DNA from: Mixta gaviniae
GTDB taxonomy: Bacteria > Pseudomonadota > Gammaproteobacteria > Enterobacterales > Enterobacteriaceae
Assembly (NCBI RefSeq): GCF_002953195.1
Contig: NZ_CP026377.1
Location: 186,001-250,000, forward strand
Length of the DNA: 64,000 bases
Reading direction: 5' to 3'
The position numbers were made by a program, and so were the translations under genes. Positions 14,677 through 24,364 of the stretch are shown here, piece after piece; positions within the stretch are counted from its first letter, which is position 1, and every line of letters begins with the position of its first letter. The notes beneath the pieces are model-generated. The model was not told where the DNA came from. It worked only from the letters and a program-made list of their open reading frames with translations, and ran no database searches.

Positions 14677-17279
14677 ACCCGTTAAGCTGGCTGATCGCCG
14701 CGCCCGCCTGGCAGGCGCTGAATCGCCGTTACGAGGGCTACCGTCAGGCGGGCACCCCGGCGCTGGCGGCCGGCATCCAGTGCTTCTGGCTGGTGCTGGG
14801 CTGGTCGCTGCTGCGCTTCGAAACGCCGGGCTGGCAGCGCATCATTGCGCAGCGTCGCACGCTCTGGCCGCACATTTCGCCGGAGCGCCCGCGTCCGCTC
14901 GATATCGTGCGCTTCTTTTCACAGAGCGTCTGGCTGCTGCTGGTTTTGCCGCAGGACGGCAGCACCAGCAGTCAGCGCAAGAGATTCAGCGCCTTCCGCC
15001 GCCTGTTCAGCTGGCGGCAGCGGGCGTATCAATGGCTCGACAGCCTGCCGCAGCGCCTGCAGCAGGGCGAGCGGCTGGAAAAACGCATCAGCAGCCTGTC
15101 GCCCGTGGCGCGCAAGCTGATTTTCATTGTCTGCAGCCTTGCCGCCGCCGCGCTGGCGCTGATCTGTATTTCGCAGCCGTTCGATCTGTTTACGCAGTTT
15201 ATCTTCGTGGTGATGCTGTGGGGACTGGCGATGGTGGTGCGTCGCGTGCCGGGGCGGCTGGCGACCATGATGCTGATTGTGCTGTCGCTGACCGTCTCCT
15301 GTCGCTATCTCTGGTGGCGCTACACCTCGACACTCAACTGGGACGACCCGGTCAGCCTGACCTTCGGCCTGCTGCTGATCGCGGCGGAAACCTACGCCTG
15401 GGTGGTGCTGGTGCTGGGCTATTTCCAGACGCTGTGGCCGTTGCATCGCCAGCCAGTGTCGATGCCGGAAGATACGCGCCTTTGGCCGACGGTGGATCTG
15501 CTGGTGCCGACCTATAACGAGCCGATGAGCGTGGTCAAGCCGACCATCTACGCCGCGCTGGGCATCGACTGGCCGAAAGAGAAGCTCAACATCTTTATTC
15601 TGGACGACGGCGGCCGCGAAGAGTTTCGTCAGTTCGCCGAGAGCGTCGGCGTTAACTATGTGGCGCGCACCACGCACGAACATGCCAAGGCGGGCAACAT
15701 CAATAATGCCCTGCGCACGGTGTGTAAAAGCGAGTTTGTGACCATTTTCGACTGCGACCACGTGCCGACGCGCTCTTTCCTGCAGATGACGCTGGGCTGG
15801 TTCCTGAAGGATAAGAAGCTGGCGATGATGCAGACGCCGCATCACTTCTTCTCGCCCGATCCCTTTGAGCGTAACCTCGGCCGTTTCCGCCGTACGCCGA
15901 ACGAGGGCACGCTGTTCTACGGCCTGGTGCAGGACGGCAACGATACCTGGGACGCCACCTTCTTCTGCGGATCCTGTGCGGTGCTGCGCCGCACCGCGCT
16001 GGATGAAATCGGCGGCATCGCCGTCGAGACGGTGACTGAAGATGCGCACACCTCGCTGCGTCTGCACCGGCGCGGCCACACCTCCGCCTATATCCGTATT
16101 CCGCAGGCGGCCGGGCTGGCGACGGAAAGCCTGTCGGCGCATATCGGCCAGCGCATTCGCTGGGCGCGCGGCATGGTGCAGATCTTCCGCCTGGATAACC
16201 CGCTAATGGGGCGCGGGCTGAAGCTGGTGCAGCGTCTCTGCTACGCCAACGCCATGCTGCACTTTTTATCGGGCATTCCGCGGCTGATCTTCCTGCTGGC
16301 GCCGCTCGCTTTCCTGCTTTGCCACGCCTATATCATTTTCGCCCCGGCGCTGGCGATCGCCATCTATGTGCTGCCGCATATGCTGCATACCAGCCTGACC
16401 AACTCGCGCATTCAGGGGCGCTATCGCCACTCGTTCTGGAGCGAGGTGTATGAAACGGTGCTGGCCTGGTATATCGCTCGCCCCACCACGGTCGCGCTGT
16501 TTAACCCGCACAAAGGGAAATTCAACGTAACGGCGAAGGGCGGCCTGGTGGAGGAGCAACATCTCGACTGGGTGATCACCAAGCCCTATATGATTCTGGT
16601 GCTGCTTAACCTGGCAGGCGTCTTTATGGCGGGCTGGCGGGTCGCTTACGGCCCGCAGAACGAAGTGCTGACGGTGCTGGTGAGCCTGCTGTGGGTGTTC
16701 TACAACATGATTATTCTGGGCGGCGCGGTGGCGGTCTCCGTCGAAGCGCGGCAGATCCGCGAGGCGCACCGCGTAGAGATGGCGATGCCCGCCGCGATTG
16801 CGCGCAAGGATGGCCATATGCTGCCCTGCACGCTGCGCGACTATTCGGATGGCGGCGTCGGCGTCGAGCTGCGCGAGGCGGAGGCGCTAAAGGATGGCGA
16901 AGAGATCCATCTGCTGCTGCGCCGCAGCCAGCAGGAGTTCAGCTTTCCCGCTACGGTGCAGCGTGTCTTCGGCCGCCGGGCAGGCATCCGCCTGAAAAAC
17001 CTCTCTACCGAACAGCACATTGATTTTATTCAGTGTACCTTTGCCCGCGCCGATACCTGGGCGCTGTGGCAGGACGGCTTCCCCGAGGATAAACCGGTGC
17101 AGAGCCTGGCCGACATTATGATTCTGGGCTTCAAAGGCTATATCCGCCTGGCCGAGTATGGTCCGGCGCGGCTGCGCCGGCTGTTCCTGATGCTGACCGC
17201 CTTCCTTTCCTGGCTGGCGTCGTTTTTTCCCAAAGGCGTGGGAAGCGCGCCGGCAGGCGTTGCCGGCGTAAAACAATGA
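14673..17279 (+). CDS. bcsA: BcsA, cellulose synthase catalytic subunit
   Basis: 868 aa. GT2 family, with the catalytic motifs FILDDGG, FDCDHVP (DxD), TVTEDAHTS (TED) and QRIRWARG (QxxRW). Several membrane helices flank the catalytic domain, and a C-terminal PilZ domain binds c-di-GMP (REAHR as RxxxR and DYSDGGVG as DxSxxG). It polymerises UDP-glucose into beta-1,4-glucan and threads it through the membrane. Intact. Overlaps bcsQ by 4 bp; the next gene, bcsB, is frameshifted, which would disable the complex if real. Confidence 0.97.
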   Translation: MNPLSWLIAAPAWQALNRRYEGYRQAGTPALAAGIQCFWLVLGWSLLRFETPGWQRIIAQRRTLWPHISPERPRPLDIVRFFSQSVWLLLVLPQDGSTSSQRKRFSAFRRLFSWRQRAYQWLDSLPQRLQQGERLEKRISSLSPVARKLIFIVCSLAAAALALICISQPFDLFTQFIFVVMLWGLAMVVRRVPGRLATMMLIVLSLTVSCRYLWWRYTSTLNWDDPVSLTFGLLLIAAETYAWVVLVLGYFQTLWPLHRQPVSMPEDTRLWPTVDLLVPTYNEPMSVVKPTIYAALGIDWPKEKLNIFILDDGGREEFRQFAESVGVNYVARTTHEHAKAGNINNALRTVCKSEFVTIFDCDHVPTRSFLQMTLGWFLKDKKLAMMQTPHHFFSPDPFERNLGRFRRTPNEGTLFYGLVQDGNDTWDATFFCGSCAVLRRTALDEIGGIAVETVTEDAHTSLRLHRRGHTSAYIRIPQAAGLATESLSAHIGQRIRWARGMVQIFRLDNPLMGRGLKLVQRLCYANAMLHFLSGIPRLIFLLAPLAFLLCHAYIIFAPALAIAIYVLPHMLHTSLTNSRIQGRYRHSFWSEVYETVLAWYIARPTTVALFNPHKGKFNVTAKGGLVEEQHLDWVITKPYMILVLLNLAGVFMAGWRVAYGPQNEVLTVLVSLLWVFYNMIILGGAVAVSVEARQIREAHRVEMAMPAAIARKDGHMLPCTLRDYSDGGVGVELREAEALKDGEEIHLLLRRSQQEFSFPATVQRVFGRRAGIRLKNLSTEQHIDFIQCTFARADTWALWQDGFPEDKPVQSLADIMILGFKGYIRLAEYGPARLRRLFLMLTAFLSWLASFFPKGVGSAPAGVAGVKQ

Positions 17280-17298
17280 CTCAACTGATGATGCGACA

Positions 17299-19640
17299 AT
17301 GACGAGAAAAATAAGCTGGTTTACCGCAATGCTGATGGGCCTGCTGCCGATGGCGCATGCCGCACCTGACTCCAATCCGGCGGCAGCGCCGGCCGGCATG
17401 ATGCAGGCGGCGCCTTCCGATATGGCGGCGCCGGCGATAACGCCCGCGCCGGCGGAGGTTGCCGCCCCTGCGGCCGCCCCGGCCGACGGCGGCGCGCCGG
17501 TGCGCGCCAGCGAACTGCTGTTCAGCAATGTCGCGCCTGCCCCGGGCAGCTTTAAGCTGCTCGGCACGCGGCCGGACGGACAGATCGAATTTGGCGTGCG
17601 CAGCGATGAAGTGGTCACTCAGGCGACGTTACACCTGAGCTATCGCCCGTCGCCGGCGCTGCTGCCGACGCTGTCGCATTTTAAGGTCTACCTGAATGAA
17701 GAGCTGATAGGGCTGGTGACCGTCACCCCGGAGCAGCTGGGCAAAGAGAGCCAGGCGACGATAACTATCGATCCGCGCTTTATCGGCGACTTTAACCGTG
17801 TGCGCTTCGAGCTGGTGGGCCACTACACCAATATCTGCGAAAACCCGGCCAACACGCCATCTGGATCGATATCGGCAAAGAGAGCCGCCTTGACCTGATG
17901 CTGCAGAAACTGCCGCTGAAAAACGATCTCTCCGACTTCCCGGAGCCGTTCTTCGACAGCCGCGATAACCGGCCGCTGCAGCTGCCGATGGTGTTTGCCG
18001 CCGCGCCGGATCGCACCCAGCAGCATGCCGCGGCGCTGCTCGCGTCCTGGTTCGGCGTACAGGCGCAATGGCGCGGCCAGTCGTTCCCGGTGCTGTATAA
18101 CCAGCTGCCGCAGCAGCAGCACGCGGTGGTGTTCGCCACCAATGACCAGCGCCCCGATTTCCTGAAAGATTACCCGCCGGTAGAGAAGCCGACGGTAGAG
18201 ATCATCAGCCAGCCCGATAACCCCTATCAGAAGATGCTGCTGGTACTGGGGCGCAACGATGAGGATCTGCTGACGGCGGCGAAGGGCATCGCCCAGGGGG
18301 ACCTGCTGCTGCGCGGCCAGTCCTCTACCGTGGAAGAGGTGAAACAGCTGGCGGCGCGTCAGCCTTACGATGCGCCGAACTGGGTGCGTACCGACCGTGC
18401 CACTAAATTTTCCGAGCTGCAGCAGTATGAAAACCAGCTGCAGGCGGACGGCATTCAGCCCTATCCGGTTAGCCTGACGCTGAACCTGCCGCCCGACCTG
18501 TTCCTGGTGCGCGCGCGCGGCATCAATATGGATCTCACCTACCGTTACACCTCGCCACTGCAAAACGACGGCTCACGGCTGGCTATCCACCTGAATAACC
18601 AGTTTATGCAGGACTATCCGCTGCAGGTAAAAAGCGACAGCGGCAAACAGCTGCTGCATATTCCGCTGATCTCCGGGTTGCAGGACAACAGCGCCTCGCT
18701 GACCATTCCGGCGCTGCGGCTGGGCGTGGTGAACCAGCTGCGTTTCGATTTCGACTATGCCACCACCGTTATCGGCGGCAGCAACGGCGACCGCTGTGAA
18801 ACGGTGACGCCGGTGACCAACCATGTGGTGGTCGACGGCAACTCCACGATCGACTTCTCCGGCTACCGTCACTATATGCAGATGCCGTCGCTGCGCGCCT
18901 TCGCCAACGCCGGTTTCCCGTTCAGCCGTCTGGCGGATCTGTCGCAGACGCTGGTGCTGATCAACGCGCAGCCGCGCGCCGACCAGGTGAGCGCGCTGCT
19001 GAACGCGCTGGGCAATATCGGCGCGCAGACCGGTTTTCCGGCGCTGAACGTGCAGATCGCCGACGACTGGTCGGCCGCGAAAAAAGCGGACGCCGATCTG
19101 CTGATGGTGGGCGATATTCCGCCCGATCTGCGTGACGATCGTCGCATTAACCTGTTGATGGACGCGGCGAAAAGCTGGGTGAAAAAGCCGGTACGCCAGG
19201 CGCCGCTGGATGACGTAGCGGCGCCGGCCAGTGACCGCGCGGTTGCCAGCCAGACCACCATCGCCTCGGATGGCCCGATGGCGGCGATCGTCGGCTTCCA
19301 GTCACCGTTCCACGATCAGCGCAGCGTAGTGGCGCTGCTGGCGGACAGCCCGCGCGCCTATCAGCTGTTGAACGACGCGCTGCTCGACAGCGGCAAGCGC
19401 GCGGCGATTTATGGCTCAGCGGCGATTATCCGCGAATCTGGCGTAAACAGTCTGCGCGTGGGCGATAGCTATTTTGTTGGCCACCTGCCGTGGTGGGAGC
19501 GCATGTGGCACGCGCTGGCGACGCATCCGGCGCTGATGGCGCTGTTCGCGGTGATCGTCGTGGTGCTGGTGGCGCTGATGGTTTGGCGACTGATGCGTCT
19601 GGTAACGCGCCGTCGTCTTGGCGATGAGGATGACGAGTGA
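17299..19640 (+). pseudogene. bcsB: BcsB, periplasmic cellulose synthase subunit, interrupted by a one-base deletion
   Basis: Two abutting frames (17299-17898 and 17898-19640) together make one BcsB of about 780 aa, the E. coli length. The first carries the signal peptide, an Ala/Pro-rich stretch and the first carbohydrate-binding region up to TNICENPANT, then runs in the wrong frame to a stop. The second resumes with DLMLQKLPLKNDLSDFPEPF and continues to the C-terminal membrane anchor. Restoring one C near 17854 (AACAC-GCC to AACACCGCC) would rebuild NTAIWIDIGKESRLDL. There is no homopolymer run that would suggest programmed slippage. BcsB is required with BcsA for cellulose synthesis, so this is a recent inactivation, an assembly error, or (least likely) translational frameshifting. 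Confidence 0.85.
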
Positions 19641-20755
19641 AACGTCTGATGCTGCGACTGGGCATGCTGTTAATGCTGATGCTGGCGGCGGTGCGCGCCA
19701 GCGCTGAATGCGCCGCCTGGTCTGACTGGGAACAGTTTAAGCGCGACTACATCAGCGAAGAGGGAAGGGTGATCGATCCCAGCGACGGGAAGAACATCAC
19801 CACCTCGGAAGGGCAGAGCTACGCGCTGTTTTTCGCGCTGGTCGCCAACGATCGCGAGATGTTCGATCGCCTGCTGGCCTGGACTGAAAATAATCTGGCA
19901 GAGGGCGATTTAACCCAGCGCCTGCCCGCCTGGCTGTGGGGCCAGGAGAGCAGCAGCAAAAAATGGCAGGTGCTGGATAAAAACCCCGCCTCCGATTCCG
20001 ATCTCTGGATCGGCTGGACGCTGCTGCAGGCGAGCCGCCTGTGGCACAGCCGCAGCTATCAGGTGACCGGCACGCTGCTGCTGAACCGGGTAGCGAAAGA
20101 GGAAGTGGCCGACCTGAAAGGATTCGGCCTGATGCTGATGCCGGGCAAATATGGCTTTATCGACGGCGATAGCTGGATGATCAACCCCAGCTACCTGCCG
20201 CTACAGCTGCTGGCGGGCCTGACCCGGCTGAAAGGGCCGTGGCCGGAGATCAACCGTAACGCGCTGCGCCTGCTGCAGGAGACGGCACCGAAAGGCTTTT
20301 CGCCCGACTGGTATGTCTGGCAAAGCGGCAGCGGCTGGCGTCCCGATAAATCGAAAGGGCCAGTCGGCGGCTACGATGCGATTCGCGTCTATCTCTGGGC
20401 CGGCATGCTCAGCGATGACGATGCACGCAAAGCGACGCTGCTGACCCATTTCGCGCCGATGGTGCGCCTGACGGAAGAGAACGGCAATCCGCCGGAGCGG
20501 GTCGATGTGCTGACCGGCGCCACCACCAATCAGGGCAACGTCGGCTTTTCCGCCGCGCTGTTGCCGCTGCTGCAAGGCTCTTACGCGCTGACGGCGCAGC
20601 AGCAGCGCGTGCAGCAGCAGCCTCCGGGCAATGACGCCTACTACAGCAGCGTGCTGACGCTGTTCGGCGTCGGCTGGGATGAAAACCGCTATCGCTTTAG
20701 CGCGCAGGGCGACCTGCTGCCGGCCCGGGGTCAACAATGCAAAAATTCAGATTAA
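19637..20755 (+). CDS. bcsZ: BcsZ, periplasmic endo-1,4-beta-glucanase (GH8)
   Basis: 372 aa with an N-terminal signal peptide ending near ASAEC. GH8 catalytic regions are present: the acid Glu in TTSEGQSYALFFAL and the Asp in SDSDLWIGWTLLQ. BcsZ trims cellulose in the periplasm and is needed for normal product. The GTG start overlaps the bcsB stop (GTGA); the end overlaps bcsC by 19 bp. Confidence 0.95.
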   Translation: MKRLMLRLGMLLMLMLAAVRASAECAAWSDWEQFKRDYISEEGRVIDPSDGKNITTSEGQSYALFFALVANDREMFDRLLAWTENNLAEGDLTQRLPAWLWGQESSSKKWQVLDKNPASDSDLWIGWTLLQASRLWHSRSYQVTGTLLLNRVAKEEVADLKGFGLMLMPGKYGFIDGDSWMINPSYLPLQLLAGLTRLKGPWPEINRNALRLLQETAPKGFSPDWYVWQSGSGWRPDKSKGPVGGYDAIRVYLWAGMLSDDDARKATLLTHFAPMVRLTEENGNPPERVDVLTGATTNQGNVGFSAALLPLLQGSYALTAQQQRVQQQPPGNDAYYSSVLTLFGVGWDENRYRFSAQGDLLPARGQQCKNSD

Positions 20756-23700
20756 GCTACCTGGGCCTGCTGCTGCCCGGCCTGCTCGGCGGCGCCGCCG
20801 CGTTCGCCGCCGATCCGGCGGCGCCGGCGCGCGAAGTCTCGCCGGTGACCTGGCTGCTGGAGCAGGTGCGCACCGGTGAAGCGACCAACAAATACGATCT
20901 GGTCACCCAGGCGCTCTACCGGCTGGAGAAGATCGCGCCCGACAATCCTGACGTGATCGCCGCGCAGCTGCGCCTGGCGCTGCATCAGGGCGACCAGGCG
21001 AAGGCGCAGCAGTATATGAATCAGCTGACGCAGACCGCCCCCGATTCGGCGGCGGCGCGCGAAGCGCAGGCCAGTATGCTGCTGGTCAGCCCGGAGGGGC
21101 GTCAACAGCTGCAGCAGGCGCGCCTGCTGGCCACCTCCGGCCGCCTGCAGGAGGCGCGCGCCGCCTGGGACAAACTGTTCAACGGCGTTTTCCCGAGCGT
21201 TGATATCGCGCTGGAGTACTGGAGCCTGGTGGCGCGCATTGACGGCCAGCAGCCGACGGCGCTGGCGAACCTGCAGGCGCTGGACCAGCGCTACCCTGGC
21301 AATATTGGCGTGCGCATGCAGCTGGCGCGGCTGCAGTTCCAGAACGATAAGCCGCAGCAGGCGGCGGAGGCGCTGAAAACGCTGGCCAATAATCCCGGCG
21401 CGCGCGACCAGGCGGCGGAACTCTGGCTGAGCCGTATTCAGGCACAGCCGGTAACGGCGGAAAGCGTGGCGCAGCTACGCCAGTATCTCGATACCTTTAC
21501 CAGCGGTGATGCGCGCAGCAACGGCGAACAGGAGCTGGCGCGGCGGCAGACACTGTTGGCCGATCCCGCTTTCCAGCAGCGTTCGCGCGCGCTGGCGCTG
21601 GTGGATAACGGCGGCGGCGAAGAGGCGATTCCGGCGCTGCAGTCGGCGCTGAAGCTGAATCCCAACGATCCCGATCTGCTGGGAGCCATGGGGCAGGCGC
21701 TGGGGCGCGCCAACCACCGCGCCGTCGCCATCACTTATCTGGAGCAGGCGCTGAAGGCGGGTCAGCAAAGCACCAGCGTTGGCCTGTGGCAGAGCCTAAT
21801 CCAGACTAACCGCTACTGGCTGGCGATCGAAAACGGCGACAGCGCGCTGGCGAAGGGCGATATCGTCAGCGCCGAACGCCAGTATCAACAGGCGCGCGCG
21901 CTGGACAACACCGACAGCTATGCGCTCATTGGCCTCGGCGATGTGGCGCAGGCGCGCAAAAACGACGCCGAGGCGGAACGGCTGTTCCGCGAAGCCTGGC
22001 GCATGGACCGTACCAATACCACCGCGGTGCGGCGGCTGGCGGGCCTCTATCAGCAGCAGTCGCCGCAGAAGGCGATCGCCTTTATCAACGGGCTAAGCGG
22101 CGAGCAGCAGCGTGCGCTGGGCAGCACGCTCAACAGCCTGCGCAGCGATGTGCTGCGCGCCGAGGCGGATGCGCTGGCGCAGCAGGGCAGCTGGACGCAG
22201 GCGGCGGAAAAATATCGTCAGGCGCAGCAGGACGCGCCGGATGATGTCTGGCTTAACTACCGGCTGGCGGGGGCGCTGCGTAATGCGGGCACGCCGCAGC
22301 AGGCCGATGCGCTGATGGCGGCCATGGCGCAACGTTTGCCCGCCGATCCGACCCAGGTTTACGCCTACAGCCTTTACCTCTCCGGCAGCGATCGCGCCGA
22401 TGAGGCGCTGCGCCAGCTGAACGCCGTGCCGCAGGCGCGCTGGGATCAAAACATGCGCGAGCTGGCTGACCGTCTGCAGCAGGATAAAGTTTATGCGCAG
22501 GCCGACGCGCTGCGTCAGGCGGGCAATAACGCTGCCGCGACGGCGCTGCTCAATCAGCAGCCCGCTTCGCCGCGCCGCGATATCACCCTGGCAGACTGGG
22601 CGCTGGCGGACGGCTATCCGCAACAGGCGCTGGCGGGCTATCAGCGCGTGCTGGCGCAAGATAAGCAGAATCAGGATGCGGCGCTGGGGCAGATTGACGC
22701 GCTGGCGGCGCTGGACCGCAAGGCGGAAGCACGCGCCGCGCTCAACGCGCTGCCCGCCGGCAGCGGCGAAGCGAGCCTGAACGTCGGCCGCCGCCTGGCC
22801 AACGCCTGGCTGAACGTGGATGACGCCGCGCGGGCGCGCCAGCTGTATCAGCAGCTGAAGCCGCGCGCGCAGCAGGAAGCGCCATCGCAGAGCAGCGCGC
22901 TGCTGTTTCGCGATGTCGCCCGGCTGGAGGCGCAGCAGCAGCAGCCCGCGCTGGCGCTGTTGGATTACCGCCAGGCGATGGTCGCCAGCGGTATTACGCC
23001 GACAGTGCCTGCCGACAATGCCCGCTTTACCCGTCTGATGCGCAACCAGGCGGATGACGACTGGCTGAAGCGCGGCATCCGCAGCGATGCAGCCGATCTC
23101 TATCAGCGCCAGGACACCACCCTGATGCTGGAGCAGGATTACTCGCGCAATAAAGGCACCGGCGGCATCTCCGATCTCACCGCCCACACCACCATGCTGC
23201 AGCTGGATACCCCGCTGGCGGACGGCAAAAGCTTTGTGCGCGTGGATCGCGTGGAAATTTCGGCGGGCACTTTCTCTACCGAAGGCGGCAGCCATAGCGA
23301 AGTGTTCGGCACCTGCGCCGATAACGGCACCGCCGGCTGTAGCCGCGATCTGACTCAGCGGCAGGAAGGGGTGGCGATCGGTGCTGGCTGGCAAAACGAT
23401 CGCTGGTCGGCCGATATCGGCACGTCGCCGATGGGCTTTGAGGTAGTGAACTGGGTCGGCGGCGTCAGCTGGAACACCGATGTGAAAGATATCGGCCTGA
23501 CCTTGACCGCCTCACGCCGGCCGATCTCCAGCTCGCTGCTGGCCTATGCTGGCGCGCGCGATCCCAGCCCGCAGGGCGGACGCACCTGGGGCGGAGTGGT
23601 GGCGACCGGCGGCTCCGTCGGGCTGAGCTACGATCAGGGCGGCGCGCACGGCGTCTGGGCCGATCTCAGCGCCCACCAGATCACCGGGAAAAATGTGGCG

Positions 23701-24234
23701 GACAACAGCCGCGAGCGACTGATGGCGGGTTACTACTACAAGCTGATCAACGCAGATAACCGGCGCGCGACCATCGGTCTGAACAGTATGCTGTGGCACT
23801 ACCAGAAAGATCTCAGCGACTATGCTTTCGGCCAGGGTGGCTATTACAGCCCGCAGCAATATTTCTCGCTGGCGGTGCCGGTCAGCTACCGGCAGCGCAC
23901 GGAGAATTGGTCATTCGATCTGGGCGGTTCGGTCTCCTGGTCACGTTCGAAAACCCGTGGGCAAGAACGTTATCCGGTCTGGCCCGGCTTTCAGCCCGCC
24001 CCGAGCGACCCTTCCACCGACAGCAGCGGCAGCGGCTTCGGCTATACGCTGCGCGCGGCGGTCGAGCGGCGCGTCACTGCGCACTGGACGGTCGGCATGG
24101 CGGTGGATATCCAGCAGGCGAAGGATTACACCCCCAGCCACGGCCTGATTTACGCCCGCTATTCGCTGGCAGGCTGGGAAGGCGATCTTAATCTGCCGCC
24201 AGAGCCGCTGGCGCCTTACGCCGACTTTAAGTAG
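20737..24234 (+). CDS. bcsC: BcsC, cellulose export outer-membrane protein
   Basis: 1165 aa. Signal peptide, then a long array of TPR helical repeats (residues ~40-780, e.g. ALKLNPNDPDLLGAMGQALG), then a C-terminal beta-barrel ending in YADFK. It forms the periplasmic scaffold and outer-membrane pore for the glucan. Intact; last gene of bcsRQABZC. The very GC-rich TPR region produces long antisense frames that I regard as artefacts. Confidence 0.96.
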   Translation: MQKFRLSYLGLLLPGLLGGAAAFAADPAAPAREVSPVTWLLEQVRTGEATNKYDLVTQALYRLEKIAPDNPDVIAAQLRLALHQGDQAKAQQYMNQLTQTAPDSAAAREAQASMLLVSPEGRQQLQQARLLATSGRLQEARAAWDKLFNGVFPSVDIALEYWSLVARIDGQQPTALANLQALDQRYPGNIGVRMQLARLQFQNDKPQQAAEALKTLANNPGARDQAAELWLSRIQAQPVTAESVAQLRQYLDTFTSGDARSNGEQELARRQTLLADPAFQQRSRALALVDNGGGEEAIPALQSALKLNPNDPDLLGAMGQALGRANHRAVAITYLEQALKAGQQSTSVGLWQSLIQTNRYWLAIENGDSALAKGDIVSAERQYQQARALDNTDSYALIGLGDVAQARKNDAEAERLFREAWRMDRTNTTAVRRLAGLYQQQSPQKAIAFINGLSGEQQRALGSTLNSLRSDVLRAEADALAQQGSWTQAAEKYRQAQQDAPDDVWLNYRLAGALRNAGTPQQADALMAAMAQRLPADPTQVYAYSLYLSGSDRADEALRQLNAVPQARWDQNMRELADRLQQDKVYAQADALRQAGNNAAATALLNQQPASPRRDITLADWALADGYPQQALAGYQRVLAQDKQNQDAALGQIDALAALDRKAEARAALNALPAGSGEASLNVGRRLANAWLNVDDAARARQLYQQLKPRAQQEAPSQSSALLFRDVARLEAQQQQPALALLDYRQAMVASGITPTVPADNARFTRLMRNQADDDWLKRGIRSDAADLYQRQDTTLMLEQDYSRNKGTGGISDLTAHTTMLQLDTPLADGKSFVRVDRVEISAGTFSTEGGSHSEVFGTCADNGTAGCSRDLTQRQEGVAIGAGWQNDRWSADIGTSPMGFEVVNWVGGVSWNTDVKDIGLTLTASRRPISSSLLAYAGARDPSPQGGRTWGGVVATGGSVGLSYDQGGAHGVWADLSAHQITGKNVADNSRERLMAGYYYKLINADNRRATIGLNSMLWHYQKDLSDYAFGQGGYYSPQQYFSLAVPVSYRQRTENWSFDLGGSVSWSRSKTRGQERYPVWPGFQPAPSDPSTDSSGSGFGYTLRAAVERRVTAHWTVGMAVDIQQAKDYTPSHGLIYARYSLAGWEGDLNLPPEPLAPYADFK

Positions 24235-24294
24235 CCTTCTGCTCGGAAAACCCTTAAACCGGTTTCCTGCCGTCACTATCTTTACTTAAAAAAC

Positions 24295-24323
24295 AGCAAC
24301 CATGAGATATACTCCTGGTTGCT
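24295..24323 (+). other. Hairpin between bcsC and pdeK
   Basis: 8-bp inverted repeat AGCAACCA / TGGTTGCT with a 13-nt loop, preceded by six As and followed by a T-containing stretch. It may attenuate read-through from bcsC. The ATG at 24302 lies inside it, which argues against that codon as the pdeK start. Confidence 0.5.
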
Positions 24324-24364
24324 TTCATCGTTTTCGCCCGCTGTTCAGGGCCTGGAGAAGAGCT

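Noticed and set aside
14919..16142. 407-codon minus-strand frame opposite bcsA, and similar long antisense frames in bcsC, pdeK, yhjG and treC
   Set aside because: They are shadows of GC-rich real genes: composition is Arg/Ala/Gln-rich, no recognisable domains, no ribosome binding sites.
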